The notes beneath the pieces were generated by a model. The model was given only the letters and a program-made list of their open reading frames with translations, was not told where the DNA came from and searched no databases. Below, piece after piece: positions 17,725 through 26,606 of a DNA stretch of 64,000 bases. How positions within the stretch are numbered: the stretch's first letter is position 1; each line of letters begins with the position of its first letter. A program made the translations under genes and the position numbers. The stretch comes from Methylophilales bacterium (GTDB lineage: Bacteria > Pseudomonadota > Gammaproteobacteria > Burkholderiales > Methylophilaceae): contig CP081940.1 of the NCBI GenBank assembly GCA_019823025.1, positions 682,001-746,000 on the forward strand. The letters are read 5' to 3'.

Positions 17725-18510
17725 TTAAACAAACATAAATGACGTTAATACAAAATCGAGCCCTAATACACTGAGTGATGAAATTACTACAGTTTTTGTC
17801 GTTGCTCTACTGACACCTTCAGCTGTAGGAGGTGCAACAAGTCCTTGATATAAAGCAATTAATGTGCAAGTAAAGCCAAAAACAATACTTTTTATCGCCC
17901 CATCAACAATATCATTATGAAAATCAACATTTGCCTGCATTTGTGACCAAAATGCTCCATCATCGACTCCAATAATTAAAACAGCAATAAAGTAGCCTCC
18001 TAAGATACCAACCATTGAAAATATAGTGGCTAAAATTGGCATACTTATCATCCCCGCCCAAAATCTTGGCGCTACAATCCTAGCAACGGGACTAACTGCC
18101 ATCATTTCCATCGCTGATAATTGCTCTGTTGTTTTCATCAATCCTATTTCAGCTGTGATAGCAGTCCCAGCTCTGCCTGCAAAAAGCAATGCTGTTACTA
18201 CAGGACCTAATTCTCTGACCAGAGCTAACGCAACTAAAACACCAATAGCTTCAGATGAGCCATATTTTTCAAGTGTGTAATAGCCTTGAAGGCCTAATAC
18301 CATTCCTACAAAAAATGCAGATACAATAATAATAACTAGTGAAAGAACACCAGTGAAATATATCTCTTTAATCGTTAAATTGAATCTTTTAAAGCTATCA
18401 GATGAATAAATGATCGTTAAAAAGAAAAGTCTTGCACATGATCCTAAGCCTGATAAAGAACTTCTAGCTGATGCGCCTAACTTTTCAAAAAAATTTAATA
18501 TGTTATTCAT
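17725..18510 (-). CDS. mlaE: Phospholipid ABC transporter permease MlaE
   Basis: A 261-residue integral membrane protein with about five to six helices and the MlaE signature FAGRAGTAITAEIGLMKTTEQLSAMEMMAVSPVA (about 116-150). It forms the membrane dimer of the Mla phospholipid transporter. It starts 2 bases after mlaF ends. The N-terminal amphipathic helix is present. Confidence 0.95.
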   Translation of the reverse strand: MNNILNFFEKLGASARSSLSGLGSCARLFFLTIIYSSDSFKRFNLTIKEIYFTGVLSLVIIIVSAFFVGMVLGLQGYYTLEKYGSSEAIGVLVALALVRELGPVVTALLFAGRAGTAITAEIGLMKTTEQLSAMEMMAVSPVARIVAPRFWAGMISMPILATIFSMVGILGGYFIAVLIIGVDDGAFWSQMQANVDFHNDIVDGAIKSIVFGFTCTLIALYQGLVAPPTAEGVSRATTKTVVISSLSVLGLDFVLTSFMFV

Positions 18511-18512
18511 TT

Positions 18513-19307
18513 TTAAAGTGCGAGATCAGATTGATAGCTTGGGGCTTCGGCATGAAAAGGAACAGGTCCATCTTTTTCTGAGTGAATAAATTGTTTAACA
18601 AATGGCAATTTAGATGCCAATAATTGTTTTGGCGATCCTTCTGCCGCCACCCCACCGTCAGCCAAGAAATATATATAGTCTGCGAATGAAAAAGTTTCGG
18701 CAACATCATGAGTAACTATAATTGATGTTGCTCCTAATGCATCATTCAATGATCTTATTAAATCACAAATTACGGCCATTGATATTGGATCTAAACCTGC
18801 AAATGGTTCATCGTACATTATAATATCTGGGTCAAGGGAAATAGCCCTCGCCAATGCTACTCTTCTTGCCATTCCTCCAGACAACTCAGCAGGCATTTTT
18901 TTATGTGCTCCTCTTAAACCAACTGCATTCAATTTCAACAACACAAGATCTTTGATTACATTTTCAGGTAAGTCAGTGTGTTCACGCATTGGAAAGGCCA
19001 CATTTTCATAAACAGATAAATCGGTAAATAAGGCACCGTGCTGGAATAACATGCCCATTTTCCTTCTAATATTTCGAAGTCCTTCTCGACCTTGTTCGTG
19101 GACTACTTTGCCATCAACATTGACATTGCCTGAGTTTGGCTTTAATTGACCGCCTATAAGCTTAAGGATAGTTGTTTTACCACAACCACTTCCCCCCATG
19201 ATTGCAGAAACCTTTCCTCTATTAAATTGCATATTAATATCTTTGTGGAGAAGCTCTTTACCATAACCAAATGATAATTTATTTATAGATATTAAGTTTT
19301 CGTCCAT
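18513..19307 (-). CDS. mlaF: Phospholipid ABC transporter ATPase MlaF
   Basis: A 264-residue ABC ATPase. Walker A GGSGCGKTT (38-46), signature LSGGMARRV (142-150), Walker B IIMYDEPFAGLDP and the IVTHDV switch are all present. It energises lipid movement by MlaFEDB and is the first mla gene. The 65-base gap upstream, with a perfect inverted repeat, is the likely control region of the following long series. Confidence 0.95.
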   Translation of the reverse strand: MDENLISINKLSFGYGKELLHKDINMQFNRGKVSAIMGGSGCGKTTILKLIGGQLKPNSGNVNVDGKVVHEQGREGLRNIRRKMGMLFQHGALFTDLSVYENVAFPMREHTDLPENVIKDLVLLKLNAVGLRGAHKKMPAELSGGMARRVALARAISLDPDIIMYDEPFAGLDPISMAVICDLIRSLNDALGATSIIVTHDVAETFSFADYIYFLADGGVAAEGSPKQLLASKLPFVKQFIHSEKDGPVPFHAEAPSYQSDLAL

Positions 19308-19319
19308 TTGTGCGTGGGT

Positions 19320-19340
19320 GCTTTAATCATAGATTAAAGC
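19320..19340. promoter_or_regulatory. Perfect inverted repeat upstream of mlaF
   Basis: GCTTTAATC / GATTAAAGC, a 9-bp perfect stem with a 3-base ATA spacer, in the 65-base gap between the end of ccsA and the start of mlaF. No U-run follows on either strand, so a terminator is unlikely; an operator or an mRNA hairpin ahead of mlaF fits better. The function is not known. Confidence 0.35.
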
Positions 19341-19372
19341 AATCGTACTTTAGAATAAAGCTCTTTGCAACT

Positions 19373-20479
19373 TTAAAGTTCGCCGTAAGAATGAAGGCCT
19401 GAAAGAAAAAGATTAACTCCTAAAAATGCAAAGGTTGTAATTACTAGGCCAATAACTGACCACCATGCCAACATCGGACCTCTCAGACCTTTGACTAATC
19501 TCAAGTGTAGCCAACCTGCATAATTAAGCCAAACAATAAGCGCCCATGTTTCTTTAGGATCCCAAGACCAATAACCACCCCATGCTTCTGCTGCCCAGAC
19601 AGCTCCTAAAATAGTAGCAATTGTAAAAAATATAAAACCAATAGCAATTGCTTTGTAAGACAAGTCATCTAGGATAATTAAGCTGGGTAGTCTAGACCTC
19701 AGTATGCCTTTGTCAGCTAATAAATAAGCGATAGAAATCATAGCCGCAATAGCAAAAGCTCCGTAGCCGATAAAATTTGCTGGCACATGTATTTTCATCC
19801 AATATGATTGAAGTGCAGGCACTAAAGGTTGAATTGCATCGGCCCCTTTTGAAAAGGTGTACCACAATATAAATCCTACTGCGACGGTAATAATTATAAG
19901 CACGAAAGCACCTAGTTCCTTTCGATTCATTTTTTCTTCATAATAAAGGTGCAATAACGCCGTAATCAAACAGAATAAAACAAAAACTTCATACAAATTA
20001 CTGATGGGTATATGGCCAACATCAATACTAATTAAATAGGACTCAAACCACCTTACCAGCAATCCTATAAAACCCATTGCCGTAGCAATCCATGTCAATT
20101 GGGAAGCAAAATTTCCAAAAAAAGCTTGTTTTTTAAATAAGTAAAGCCAATACATTAAAAGGCTTAGAGGGTATAAGGAGCACATCCACATTATTGCAGA
20201 TTGACTCGATAAGAAGTATTTAAGTATAAATCGTTCCTCGCCTGATAATAGGTTCCCCTCGTACAAAAATATTGAGATAAAGCTAAGAGCCAGAACGGAT
20301 GTAACTAGATATTTAAAGCTTTGCCAATAGTTACTCATCCAAATAAATGTTAAGCCTGTTCCAACAAGGATAAACATTTCGTAATAATCCATATATTGAT
20401 GAAATTTAAACAGGCCTAAGGCAGGAAGCATCAACATAGAAACAATGAATAAGTAATTAAATATTTTTTTAAAGATCAT
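19373..20479 (-). CDS. ccsA: System II cytochrome c biogenesis protein CcsA/ResC
   Basis: A 368-residue polytopic membrane protein of the haem-handling family. The WWD motif appears as WGGYWSWDPKE in the C-terminal third, with conserved histidines in flanking helices. Together with ResB it carries haem to the periplasm and attaches it to CxxCH motifs. It lies 12 bases after resB. Clients include the petC product and the c4-type cytochrome just upstream. Confidence 0.94.
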   Translation of the reverse strand: MIFKKIFNYLFIVSMLMLPALGLFKFHQYMDYYEMFILVGTGLTFIWMSNYWQSFKYLVTSVLALSFISIFLYEGNLLSGEERFILKYFLSSQSAIMWMCSLYPLSLLMYWLYLFKKQAFFGNFASQLTWIATAMGFIGLLVRWFESYLISIDVGHIPISNLYEVFVLFCLITALLHLYYEEKMNRKELGAFVLIIITVAVGFILWYTFSKGADAIQPLVPALQSYWMKIHVPANFIGYGAFAIAAMISIAYLLADKGILRSRLPSLIILDDLSYKAIAIGFIFFTIATILGAVWAAEAWGGYWSWDPKETWALIVWLNYAGWLHLRLVKGLRGPMLAWWSVIGLVITTFAFLGVNLFLSGLHSYGEL

Positions 20480-20491
20480 ATTTTGTTTCCA

Positions 20492-22438
20492 TTAGTTAAA
20501 AGTTTTTTTCATAAGTTGGCTAATTTTATGGGCAAATTGATCAAACTCAAGCCTATGTCGATTAGTAGTTAGCGCCAATAAAATATCTTTATTATCTTTT
20601 TTCTTCAAAATCCACAACCTTACTTCTTGGATGTAAATCATACAAAATATCCCAAGCACCAAAAGAATTGACCCCAAATAAACCCAAAACTGTCCAGGTG
20701 ATTTAGTTAATTGCAAACCACTGGATTGGACATGAACATAATTTTTTAATTCAAGAAATATGGGTAGCCCATAAAAAAAACTGTCATTAAATCCAGTTAA
20801 TGATTCTTGAACAAATTTATGGTTACTCTCGAATAAAAAATTATCAGCCTCAATGTTATTTAATTCATAGATAGTGATAAGCTCTTTTCCTACTAAAAAT
20901 ATAATTTTTATATAACTATTGGCAATTCTCTCTTGATCTTCAATCGGTAATGTTGTGTCAATAGATTCTGCAATCTGACTATACCCCCCTTCGATAAATC
21001 CAGACAAAACCCTATCAACCCCCTCAAAATAAATTTGGCTTTTCTCTCCACCCTCAGGGAAAGATTGAGCTACAACTCTCTTAATTGCGTTATTTAAAAT
21101 TTGAGGCGAGTGAAGAAGCTCTCTGAAAATCATAAAACCATTGATCTCACCATTTGCATCTGCGGGTAACTTTAAGTATTGGTAGTCTTCTTGAGGCGTC
21201 TTTCTCATTCCACTGACAAAGTAAGAAGAATTATCAATCATCATAGGATATTGATAAGTTTGATATTCTTTTGCCTGACCAGACTGATTCCTAACTTTAT
21301 ATATAAAACTAGGCCCTACATTTGTGGGTTTTTTCTCATTACCAATTTCAATATCTAAAATATTAAATTTTCGAAAGTCGTTAAATTCAAAAAAATAAGT
21401 TTGGTTGTTAATTACCAACTCATTTTTTTTAAAAATAATACTTTCCATTTTTGACGTCTTTTCAGCTGAATGAAGATTCCAGACATCAAGCGCTAATTCC
21501 GATCCACCATCTTCGAATGATGATTGATAGATTGTTACCCCATTAAAAGTTAATGGGGTATTAACGTTAATCGTTTTTTTTATTAACTCGCCAGTCTCTT
21601 TATCTTCCACAATTAAGTCGCTCTCAAAAGATTTCGGCTGTCCTGTGCTGTAATGTTCAATTCTAAAATCATTCAACCCAACAATAAAAGGTAGGTCTTG
21701 AATGAAGTAACCTTCTTTAGCCTTTAAAACTGCTACGCTCTGTTTTTCTCCTTCTCTGAGTAACATTTGAGCTCGATATGAAAAATTTGAATTCGTTAAT
21801 TTGCCAGACTCAGGCACATCATTCAAAGCTAAATCTTCATATATAATTTGTTTTGAACCTGTCAACTCCTGCATCTTTAAAACAAGATTGCCATCCATCA
21901 GCCCACCAATACTAATGATAATAATTGCCAAGTGGGTAAATATGTATCCTAACTTTTGTAGGTCTCCCTTCTTTGCAGAAATAATTAAGTCTCCGTTTTT
22001 ATTTGTTTGTTTCTTAACCCTAAATTTATTTTCAGTAAGTAATTTTTCTAATTTACTGGTGCTAAATTTCTTAACAGGAATTTCATAACTGTGTTTAAAG
22101 GATTTTAAAGATCTTTCACGAGCGTTAAGTTGGAATTTTTTATACTCCTTTAATATTTTTGGTGAGTTTCTCGATACACAGAATGAGGTAGAGATAATTA
22201 AAAAAATGAGTATTAATAAAAACCAGAATGCTTGGTAGACATTATATAAGCCCATGGCTTCAAAAAATTCGAACCAGAACTGTCCAAATTTGATAATGTA
22301 ATTCTCGTAGGGTTCGTTTTGTTTGAGGATAGTCCCTATGACTGATGCAATACCTATAAAACAAAGCATAGTGATTGCAAAGCGCATCGTGCTTAGCAGG
22401 TGAATGAAAGAGGGTAAATTTTTTGTTGATTGAGCCAA
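20492..22438 (-). CDS. resB: System II cytochrome c biogenesis protein ResB/Ccs1
   Basis: A 648-residue protein with three N-terminal transmembrane helices (FAITMLCFIGIASVIGTIL, AFWFLLILIFLIISTSF, GYIFTHLAIIIISIGG), a large periplasmic domain, and a last helix near residue 590. The N-terminal TMRFAITMLCFIGIASVIGTI pattern is typical of betaproteobacterial ResB. It is the haem-chaperone partner of CcsA. It begins 77 bases downstream of the c4-type cytochrome gene, which could share the transcript. Confidence 0.93.
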   Translation of the reverse strand: MAQSTKNLPSFIHLLSTMRFAITMLCFIGIASVIGTILKQNEPYENYIIKFGQFWFEFFEAMGLYNVYQAFWFLLILIFLIISTSFCVSRNSPKILKEYKKFQLNARERSLKSFKHSYEIPVKKFSTSKLEKLLTENKFRVKKQTNKNGDLIISAKKGDLQKLGYIFTHLAIIIISIGGLMDGNLVLKMQELTGSKQIIYEDLALNDVPESGKLTNSNFSYRAQMLLREGEKQSVAVLKAKEGYFIQDLPFIVGLNDFRIEHYSTGQPKSFESDLIVEDKETGELIKKTINVNTPLTFNGVTIYQSSFEDGGSELALDVWNLHSAEKTSKMESIIFKKNELVINNQTYFFEFNDFRKFNILDIEIGNEKKPTNVGPSFIYKVRNQSGQAKEYQTYQYPMMIDNSSYFVSGMRKTPQEDYQYLKLPADANGEINGFMIFRELLHSPQILNNAIKRVVAQSFPEGGEKSQIYFEGVDRVLSGFIEGGYSQIAESIDTTLPIEDQERIANSYIKIIFLVGKELITIYELNNIEADNFLFESNHKFVQESLTGFNDSFFYGLPIFLELKNYVHVQSSGLQLTKSPGQFWVYLGSILLVLGIFCMIYIQEVRLWILKKKDNKDILLALTTNRHRLEFDQFAHKISQLMKKTFN

Positions 22439-22515
22439 GTTTAAAATCTTAATTTTTTAGTAGAAGATACATATGTATAAGAGATTGATTAGCAGGCGAT
22501 AGTTCACTATTTAGA

Positions 22516-23145
22516 TTATTGTAATCCTTGGATATAGTCGGCAACAGCCTTCATTTCTTCTTCAGTAAGCCTCACTGAAATTGCTCTCATCGGTGCTGAT
22601 GCTGTTCCAGGCTGATCTTCTAAAACTCTAAAACGATTTAGTTGGCTCAATATATAGTCTGAATGCTGAGCATTGAGCCTGGGATAAAGGTTCGGTACTC
22701 CGTGCCCTGCAGGGCCATGACAGCTCGCACAAGCGGGAACCCCTGAATCCTTAATTCCTGCTCGAAAAATCTTTTCGCCCTTGGAGCCGATACCGTTAGA
22801 GGTTGCAGCTGATAATTGAAGTTTTTGTTCTGAGAAATAAATACCTAAATTATCCATGTCTTCAGCAGACAGACTTGCCGCTATACCCTGCATAAGAGCA
22901 TTTTTTCTTATGCCATCTTTAAACTTATTAAGTTGTGTCGTTAAATATTGAGCATTTTGGGCAGCAATTTTTGGGGCAATTTTCCCGTTAAGGCTATTCC
23001 CATCCATACCATGGCATGCCATACAAACATTTTTTACTAATTCTTTGGTTTTTGAAAGTTGTTGGTTATCAAGAGCACTTTCAGCAAATGAAACAGAGTT
23101 AAAAAATATAAAAAATAGTAAGAAAATGTATTTATTCAAGAGCAT
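22516..23145 (-). CDS. Dihaem cytochrome c4-type protein
   Basis: A 209-residue exported protein with a signal peptide (about 1-21) and two class I haem motifs, CMACH (41-45) and CASCH (139-143), in two similar halves each ending in a methionine region (MQGIAASLS, MRAISVRLT). This is the cytochrome c4 layout. Such proteins carry electrons from bc1 to terminal oxidases. It is encoded directly before the ResB/CcsA maturation genes and divergent from engB. Confidence 0.92.
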   Translation of the reverse strand: MLLNKYIFLLFFIFFNSVSFAESALDNQQLSKTKELVKNVCMACHGMDGNSLNGKIAPKIAAQNAQYLTTQLNKFKDGIRKNALMQGIAASLSAEDMDNLGIYFSEQKLQLSAATSNGIGSKGEKIFRAGIKDSGVPACASCHGPAGHGVPNLYPRLNAQHSDYILSQLNRFRVLEDQPGTASAPMRAISVRLTEEEMKAVADYIQGLQ

Positions 23146-23237
23146 ATTTACCTTAATTGAGTTTTATTTTATTAAAGACAACATATTATATACAAATGTT
23201 CCAGACGAATTGATCTAAATCAAGTTAAAATTGCGAA

Positions 23238-23843
23238 ATGTCTTTTCTACAAAATGTTTCTTTTATCATTTCTACAAATCACTTTGAAGAACTGCCGGTA
23301 GATATTGGGAAAGAGATTGCTTTCGCAGGTCGATCAAATGCAGGCAAATCAAGTGCAATTAACTCACTGACCAATAAAACCCGACTAGCTTATGTCAGTA
23401 AACAGCCAGGAAGGACTCAACTCATTAATTTTTTTAAAATTCAGGACATGCAATCTTTAGTTGATCTGCCAGGTTATGGCTTTGCAAAAGTCCCTAAACC
23501 CATGAAAGATCATTGGAGAAAACTATTACCAAAATACCTTAAGGAACGTAAAAGCTTGATTGGTCTTATTATTGTGGTTGATATAAGAAGGGAGCTAACA
23601 GAGCTTGATACGCAGATGCTAGATTGGTTTGCACCGCAAAAAAAACCTATCCATATTTTACTCACAAAGAGTGACAAAATTTCAAAAGATAAGTCATTAA
23701 GAACACTTAAAAAAATTCAACAGGAGTTAAATGCTAGATGGGGTGAGTTGCACAAAACACAATGTTCAGCCCAGTTATTTTCAAGCTTAAAAAAACAGGG
23801 AATTGACGAAGCCACAAAAAAAATAGAAGAGTGGTTATCGTAA
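23238..23843 (+). CDS. engB: Ribosome biogenesis GTPase EngB (YsxC/YihA)
   Basis: A 201-residue essential GTPase of 50S subunit assembly. G1 GRSNAGKSS (31-39), G3 DLPGYG, G4 LTKSDK and G5-like CSAQLFS are present. It is divergent from the cytochrome c4 gene, a common betaproteobacterial pairing. Its end overlaps convergent trmB by 9 bases, leaving no room for a separate terminator. Confidence 0.96.
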   Translation: MSFLQNVSFIISTNHFEELPVDIGKEIAFAGRSNAGKSSAINSLTNKTRLAYVSKQPGRTQLINFFKIQDMQSLVDLPGYGFAKVPKPMKDHWRKLLPKYLKERKSLIGLIIVVDIRRELTELDTQMLDWFAPQKKPIHILLTKSDKISKDKSLRTLKKIQQELNARWGELHKTQCSAQLFSSLKKQGIDEATKKIEEWLS

Positions 23844-24512
23844 AGTAATAAAAATATCCCAGACTTGATGTCCTAGCCTTAAACCCCTATTTTCATATTT
23901 AGTCAAAGGCCTTGATTGAGGCTTCTCATTGAAATCTCTTTTGGATATTTTAAAAAATTTATTCTCCCCAACTAAAGTAATAATTTCTAGAGCATATGCT
24001 TCCCAGTCAGTAGCTATATGAATATAACCAGATTGGTTGAGCTTAAGCTCCATAAGCTTTAAAAAAGAATTCTTTAATAATCTTCGTTTATGATGCTTTT
24101 TCTTTGGCCAAGGATCAGGGAAAAAAATATGGATTCCATCTAATGATTTATCTGGAATCATTTCATTCATAACCTCAATGGCATCATGCTGAATAATCTT
24201 TAAATTTTCAAGTTGGCTAAGATTAATTTTATTCAAAAGACTTCCAACGCCAGGCGAATGAACTTCAACAGCTAAAAAATTTGAACCAGGCATTTCTTGA
24301 GCCATTTTAAATGTCGTATCACCCATTCCAAAACCAATCTCTAAGATTATTTTATTTTTTTTAGAGAAAACTTGATCAAAATTTATTGGTATTTTTTGAA
24401 AAGGAATTGTATATTTAGATGCAAATTTCTTTATTCCACTTTCCTGATATTTGGTGAGTCTCCCTTGTCGAAGAATATAACTTCTAACTGGTCTTTTATT
24501 TAACTCTGTCAA
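23835..24512 (-). CDS. trmB: tRNA (guanine-N7)-methyltransferase
   Basis: A 225-residue SAM-dependent enzyme that makes m7G46 in tRNA. The SAM-binding motif is ILEIGFGMGDTTF and the catalytic region is IFFPDPWPKKKHHKRRL. It overlaps the upstream midA gene by 4 bases and the opposite-strand engB by 9. Full length. Confidence 0.95.
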   Translation of the reverse strand: MTELNKRPVRSYILRQGRLTKYQESGIKKFASKYTIPFQKIPINFDQVFSKKNKIILEIGFGMGDTTFKMAQEMPGSNFLAVEVHSPGVGSLLNKINLSQLENLKIIQHDAIEVMNEMIPDKSLDGIHIFFPDPWPKKKHHKRRLLKNSFLKLMELKLNQSGYIHIATDWEAYALEIITLVGENKFFKISKRDFNEKPQSRPLTKYENRGLRLGHQVWDIFITLR

Positions 24513-25663
24513 AGTTGTAATTTCCTATCATTTTTATTAAATCCAAGAGAGCTTACATCCGTATTCTTTGCAATACCTATAACTTTGATTAAATCTCCCA
24601 TCTCAGCTGGTGATGTCAGTCTCTGGAATGCATTCGTTTGTATCTTAAAATCCGAAATATTATTAGGGTCATGTTCACTCAAAAAATCTAAAGCTCCAGC
24701 ATTTATCAAAAAATTAGCCTGAGAAACAAAACCACTGACCGTACAACCGGCAATTTTAGCCAATCTTGAGATATGTGAAAAATTAATATGCCAAGTTATA
24801 TCCTGTGCTCCCAAAAATGCAAATGGATTAGCATGTGCGTGATGCTTGTAATGGCACATCAATGTCCCTTCCGTTCTATCTTGATGAAACAATTCATTTT
24901 GGCAAAATCCATAATCTACAAAAAAAATCATGGCTTTTTTGATTATTTTAAAAAATTTATTAAGCCATTCATCTAAATTCTTAGAATATTCAAAAATATA
25001 TCCCGTAGGTAAATTTTCTGTATCAATAATGCCTGCAAGTTCAAGATTAGGCTTATCATCTTCTTTCCAATCCAATTGATTATTTTCAATGCCTACCTTT
25101 CTTTCGAATATTTGTTTATTTTTTATTTCATAAATATTTGTTGGGAACGCATCCAAAAATTCATTTGCAAAAATAATACCTTCAAACTTTTCAGGAACTT
25201 CGGAAACCCATTCAACCTTCGAAAAAAATTCATTCGATAACTCTTTTTGCATGATCTTTTGTTGTCTTTTTACTAAATTATTACTTATTTCATAAATTAA
25301 ATATTGATCGATTTGGATATTATTTTTTTCTGCAGCAATAAGTAAATCAACTGCAAATTGACCATTGCCCGCTCCTAATTCAAGTATTGATGATGGAAGA
25401 TGAACAAAATTCTCCTTAAATGAATTCAGAAAACATCTTGCAAATATATTTGAAATCATGGGAGCGGTTATAAAATCACCAGACTCTCCAAACTGTTCTT
25501 TATACCCAGTGTAGTAACCATGTTCTTCATCGTAAAGTACAATATCCATTAATAATGAAAATGAAATTGAGCCACCTGATTGAATAATTTCTTTTTTTAA
25601 CCGATGATTTAAGGCATCATGGACTGATTCTTCAAGTTGGCTAAGGGAAGGTAAATTCGTCAT
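24509..25663 (-). CDS. MidA-family SAM-dependent methyltransferase (COG1565)
   Basis: A 384-residue protein related to mitochondrial NDUFAF7/MidA, which methylates an arginine of complex I. Typical segments are YYTGYKEQFGESGDFITAPMISNIFARC, ILELGAGNGQFAVDLL (SAM motif), FANEFLDAFPTN and FFVDYGFCQNELFHQDRTEGTL. The frame is open to 25720, but the ATG at 25663 leaves a 57-base divergent control region before the SDR gene. The bacterial substrate is unproven. Confidence 0.9.
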   Translation of the reverse strand: MTNLPSLSQLEESVHDALNHRLKKEIIQSGGSISFSLLMDIVLYDEEHGYYTGYKEQFGESGDFITAPMISNIFARCFLNSFKENFVHLPSSILELGAGNGQFAVDLLIAAEKNNIQIDQYLIYEISNNLVKRQQKIMQKELSNEFFSKVEWVSEVPEKFEGIIFANEFLDAFPTNIYEIKNKQIFERKVGIENNQLDWKEDDKPNLELAGIIDTENLPTGYIFEYSKNLDEWLNKFFKIIKKAMIFFVDYGFCQNELFHQDRTEGTLMCHYKHHAHANPFAFLGAQDITWHINFSHISRLAKIAGCTVSGFVSQANFLINAGALDFLSEHDPNNISDFKIQTNAFQRLTSPAEMGDLIKVIGIAKNTDVSSLGFNKNDRKLQL

Positions 25664-25720
25664 ATCTTCTAGATTATAATAATTTTTGTATAAATATCTA
25701 AAAAATTTAAAACAAACCAT

Positions 25721-26467
25721 TTGAAAACAAATAATAAAAAAATAGCGCTTGTCACCGGTGGGTCAAAAAGAATTGGAGCATCAATTTGCGAGGAATTACA
25801 CAAAACAAATATTAATGTAATGATTCACTATAAAAATTCAAAAGAAGATGCCTTACATCTAAAAGACAAGCTCAATAAAATTAGAAGTAATTCAACAGAT
25901 ATTGTCCAAGGTGATTTATGTAAAACAGAATCATATGAAAAAATTATTTCAAATGTAATTAAAAGATTTGGACAGCTTGATTACTTAGTCAACAATGCTT
26001 CAAGCTATTTCCCTACGCAAATCGATAATCTCAATGAAGATGACTGGAACGATTTAATTTCAACCAACCTTAAGGCACCATTATTTTTATGTCAGGCAGC
26101 GGCAAAATTTTTAAAAGAAAAAAAAGGATCAATTGTCAATATTACTGATGCTAATGAAAATAATCCAAAGAAACATTATATTATTTATAACCTAGCCAAG
26201 AGTGGCTTGGTCTCCCTCACAAGATCGTTAGCTATTGATTTAGCCCCCCATGTGAGAGTGAATGCTGTAGCACCAGGTGCAATATTATGGCCTGAAGATG
26301 GTCAAGAATCTGAAGCAGGTTATCGAGAAAACCTTATATCTCAAACATTTTTAAAAAAACAGGGTGCGCCAAAAAATATTGCAAAAGCTGTTGTTTTTCT
26401 TTTATCCACTGCCACATATACTACAGGTGAAATAATTCATGTTGATGGAGGTGGTGCTTATAAATAA
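25721..26467 (+). CDS. SDR-family pteridine reductase-like protein
   Basis: A 248-residue short-chain dehydrogenase. The cofactor loop is TGGSKRIGASI (about 14-24), followed by NNASS, and the active site is YNLAK with upstream NITD. The RIG cofactor loop, and APGAILWPEDGQ after the active site, fit the pteridine reductase (FolM/PTR1-like) branch. The start appears to be TTG at 25721, because the first in-frame ATG would delete the cofactor loop. It is divergent from midA, a usual betaproteobacterial pairing. Confidence 0.82.
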   Translation: MKTNNKKIALVTGGSKRIGASICEELHKTNINVMIHYKNSKEDALHLKDKLNKIRSNSTDIVQGDLCKTESYEKIISNVIKRFGQLDYLVNNASSYFPTQIDNLNEDDWNDLISTNLKAPLFLCQAAAKFLKEKKGSIVNITDANENNPKKHYIIYNLAKSGLVSLTRSLAIDLAPHVRVNAVAPGAILWPEDGQESEAGYRENLISQTFLKKQGAPKNIAKAVVFLLSTATYTTGEIIHVDGGGAYK

Positions 26468-26538
26468 TGGATAAAAAAGGATTATTTATAAGTAAATTTT
26501 AATTAAAAAATTTATTCTGCAAAAAATCTATTTTCAAT

Positions 26539-26568
26539 TTGAAGCTTGTGTAGTTGGTTTTTTATAAC
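26539..26568 (+). promoter_or_regulatory. Possible sigma-70 promoter of topA
   Basis: In the 139-base gap between the SDR gene and topA I see TTGAAG (26539-26544), an 18-base spacer and TATAAC (26563-26568), about 38 bases before the topA ATG. The match is fair and the position sensible; the surrounding sequence is AT-rich, so chance matches are likely. The rest of the gap shows no gene. Confidence 0.35.
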
Positions 26569-26606
26569 TATCATGCTTAATTTTCAACTTAACTCTTTTT
26601 GCTTAT

